DNA of 32,701 bases from Amycolatopsis tucumanensis (GTDB taxonomy: Bacteria > Actinomycetota > Actinomycetes > Mycobacteriales > Pseudonocardiaceae), in contig NZ_JAKGSD010000077.1 of the NCBI RefSeq assembly GCF_021654135.1, forward strand, positions 1-32,701, written 5' to 3'. Positions 31,441 to 32,701 of this stretch are shown here, one piece after another. Each line of letters starts with the position of its first letter. Position 1 is the stretch's first letter. The notes below the pieces were generated by a model that was given only the letters and a program-made list of their open reading frames with translations, was not told where the DNA came from and made no database searches. A program made the position numbers and the translations under genes.

Positions 31441-32160
31441 GTGACGCGGGCAACGAAGGGGAGCGGGGTGGAGACCAAGCCGGGCGTTCGCGCGCAGACG
31501 CTGGACCGGGCGCTCGACGTGCTGGACGTCCTCGCCGACGGGCAGCCCCGCACGAGCCACCAGATCGCCGACGCGGCCGGGTTGCACCGCTCGATCGTCT
31601 ACCGCATCCTGCGCACGCTGGAGGACCGCCAGCTGGCGCGGCGCACCGCTGAAGGCCGCTACACGCTGGGGCTCGGGCTGCTCGTCCTGTCGCGGACCGT
31701 CCTCGGCGACGCCCAGGCCCGCCTGCACGAGGTGCTCGGCGAGCTGGCCGACACCGTGGGCGCGACGGCGTTCTTCGCGGTGCCACGAGGTGGTCAGGTC
31801 GTCGCCGTAGTGACGGCCGAACCGGACCGCCGCCGAGCCGCCGTCGCCTACCAGCCGTGGACGCGGGCGCCGCTGGACCGCGGGGCGTGCGGCCTGGCCA
31901 TCCAGTCCACCGGTCCCGCACATCCGGACGAGCGTCCTGAGGTGGGCTGGGCGCGGCAGACCGGGTACGTCCGCACGGTCGGCGAGATCCACGCCGGGCT
32001 CACCGAGATCGCCGCGCCCGTCCGGCTCGCGCACGGCGCCGCGGGCAGCGTCGCCGTGGTGTTCGTGCCGGGCGACGTGGACGAGGACCGGGCAGCCGAA
32101 GCGGTGCGGCGCACGGCGATCCGGCTGACGCAGCCGGAGTCCGAGGTCTGGGAGCTGTAG
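31441..32160 (+). CDS. IclR family transcriptional regulator
   Basis: 239 residues. Winged helix-turn-helix at about residues 18-80 (QTLDRALDVLDVLADGQPRTS, AGLHRSIVYRILRTLEDRQL, YTLGLGLLVLSR shown in part) and an IclR ligand-binding domain behind it, with GLAIQSTG, VGEIHAGLTEIAAPV. GTG at 31441 follows TAGCGT by 6 nt, so it is probably leaderless; GTG 31468 with GGGGAG is the alternative start. Divergent from the flavin reductase-monooxygenase-epoxide hydrolase operon, hence its likely regulator, responding to a substrate or product (inference). Confidence 0.88.
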   Translation: MTRATKGSGVETKPGVRAQTLDRALDVLDVLADGQPRTSHQIADAAGLHRSIVYRILRTLEDRQLARRTAEGRYTLGLGLLVLSRTVLGDAQARLHEVLGELADTVGATAFFAVPRGGQVVAVVTAEPDRRRAAVAYQPWTRAPLDRGACGLAIQSTGPAHPDERPEVGWARQTGYVRTVGEIHAGLTEIAAPVRLAHGAAGSVAVVFVPGDVDEDRAAEAVRRTAIRLTQPESEVWEL

Positions 32161-32191
32161 TTGACCTCCAGTCCGCTGGAGGTTCTACGGT
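32161..32191 (+). promoter_or_regulatory. MerR-type promoter with 19-bp spacer and central dyad
   Basis: TTGACC (32161-32166) and TACGGT (32186-32191) are 19 bp apart, too long for ordinary sigma-70 use. The spacer is filled by an 8-bp perfect inverted repeat, ACCTCCAG / CTGGAGGT (32164-32171 and 32176-32183). This is the classic architecture of promoters twisted open by MerR/SoxR-family activators. No MerR gene is in the window. The -10 box is 6 nt from the next GTG, so the transcript is leaderless. Confidence 0.75.
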
Positions 32192-32197
32192 CGGCTC

Positions 32198-32650
32198 GTG
32201 ATCAAGGAATACACCGACGAAGTAGTGGCCGCCCAGCCCATCGGGGCGTGGAGCGGCGAGGCGTACCGGCTGGTCGTCGGTGCGCTGCGGGAGGCGCTCG
32301 CGGTCGAGGACCTCACCCAGCCGCACTGGTGGACGCTGAACCACGTCGCGGGCAAGCCGGGGGAGTGGACGCGCGAGGCGCTCGTCCGGCGCCTCGCCCG
32401 CTACGACGACCTGGGCATCGACTTCGATGCGGTCTTCGACGACCTCGTCGCGCGGGGCTGGCTGACCGAGCGGGACGGCCTGACGCTCACCGAAGCCGGC
32501 GAGGCCGGCCGCCTGCGGGCCCGCGACCGCAACGCGCGCGTCCACGAGCGGATGCACGAGGGAGTGGACCCCGCCGACTTCGTGACGACGATCAACGTCC
32601 TGCGGCGGATGGTCGCGAACCTCGGCGGCGACGGGAACCTGCCGGACTAG
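32198..32650 (+). CDS. Winged-helix protein, MarR-like
   Basis: 150 residues, GTG at predicted +1. ALREALAVEDLTQPHWWTLNHV, then REALVRRLARYDDLGIDFDAVFDDLVARGWLTERDGLTLTEAGEAGRLRARDRNARVHERM is represented by blocks HWWTLNHVAG, DDLVARGWL and LTLTEAGEAGR. That is a MarR-like recognition helix and wing with the downstream dimerisation helix. It lacks a strong family signature, so DNA binding is likely but the target is unknown. Expression probably depends on a MerR-family activator through the promoter at 32161-32191. The stop abuts a possible insertion-sequence end. Confidence 0.75.
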   Translation: MIKEYTDEVVAAQPIGAWSGEAYRLVVGALREALAVEDLTQPHWWTLNHVAGKPGEWTREALVRRLARYDDLGIDFDAVFDDLVARGWLTERDGLTLTEAGEAGRLRARDRNARVHERMHEGVDPADFVTTINVLRRMVANLGGDGNLPD

Positions 32651-32701
32651 GCCGTGTCTGACAATGTCTTTGTCCAGGTGATGACGTCGTGGATGAGGAT
32701 G
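32651..32701 (-). mobile_element. Possible insertion sequence edge, cut by the window end
   Basis: Begins GGCCGTGTCTGACAA directly after the winged-helix stop, similar in style to the terminal repeats of actinobacterial IS5-type elements (from memory). One minus-strand frame stays open from the window edge to a TAG at 32647-32649 and could be a transposase C-terminus. Too short to prove. Confidence 0.3.

Overview
The window is very GC-rich DNA with short actinobacterial intergenic regions, frequent GTG and TTG starts, TAnnnT -10 boxes and several apparently leaderless genes. WS/DGAT acyltransferase, DUF3558 lipoproteins, a CtpI-like P-type ATPase and a CPW-type thiol transferase point to a mycolata or Pseudonocardiaceae actinobacterium. 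Amycolatopsis or a close relative is my best guess; this is an inference from gene content and style, not from a marker gene.

Left part (1-4.7 kb): an operon of an FAD-linked 2-hydroxyacid oxidase and a thiamine-diphosphate enzyme (minus strand); a small membrane-anchored hypothetical protein; and a tiny self-contained transcription unit for a 28-residue His-rich peptide, with its own promoter, palindrome, Shine-Dalgarno and terminator.

Catabolic regulon, arm A (4.2-8.6 kb): divergent units gabT-like aminotransferase + DUF3830 (minus) and succinate-semialdehyde-type dehydrogenase + tartrate/D-malate-type decarboxylating dehydrogenase (plus). Arm B (15.5-20.2 kb): two maleate-isomerase/Asp-Glu-racemase-family proteins and an FCD-type GntR regulator (minus), divergent from a D-2-hydroxyacid dehydrogenase and an amidase (plus). 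Both arms carry the same dyad ATTGT-NN-ACAAT at their control regions (6017-6032, 16892-16903, 17709-17722), so I infer one GntR-controlled catabolic regulon of nine genes split by about 7 kb of unrelated DNA. The substrate is not evident. An amide or amino compound that is hydrolysed, transaminated and oxidised to C4 dicarboxylates would fit. This is the strongest candidate here for an undescribed system.

Between the arms (8.6-15.4 kb): a repeat-rich non-coding stretch, a 1438-residue CtpI-like P-type ATPase, and three DUF3558-like lipoproteins whose genes overlap by 4 bases each. After arm B comes a non-coding array of about five 84-bp tandem repeats, each with a TGAACGG-CCGTTCA dyad.

Right part (20.7-32.7 kb): ordinary accessory metabolism, comprising an aldo/keto reductase, WS/DGAT acyltransferase, glutathionyl-hydroquinone-reductase-like transferase, second thiamine-diphosphate enzyme, a frameshifted VOC/sigma-factor chimera (remnant), a quinone-oxidoreductase-like MDR protein, a flavodoxin-fold reductase and a DUF2795 protein. 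It ends with a coherent cassette: flavin reductase, styrene/indole-monooxygenase-like flavoprotein and epoxide-hydrolase-like enzyme, divergent from an IclR regulator. Last is a winged-helix gene behind a MerR-type 19-bp-spacer promoter, and possibly the edge of an insertion sequence at the window end.
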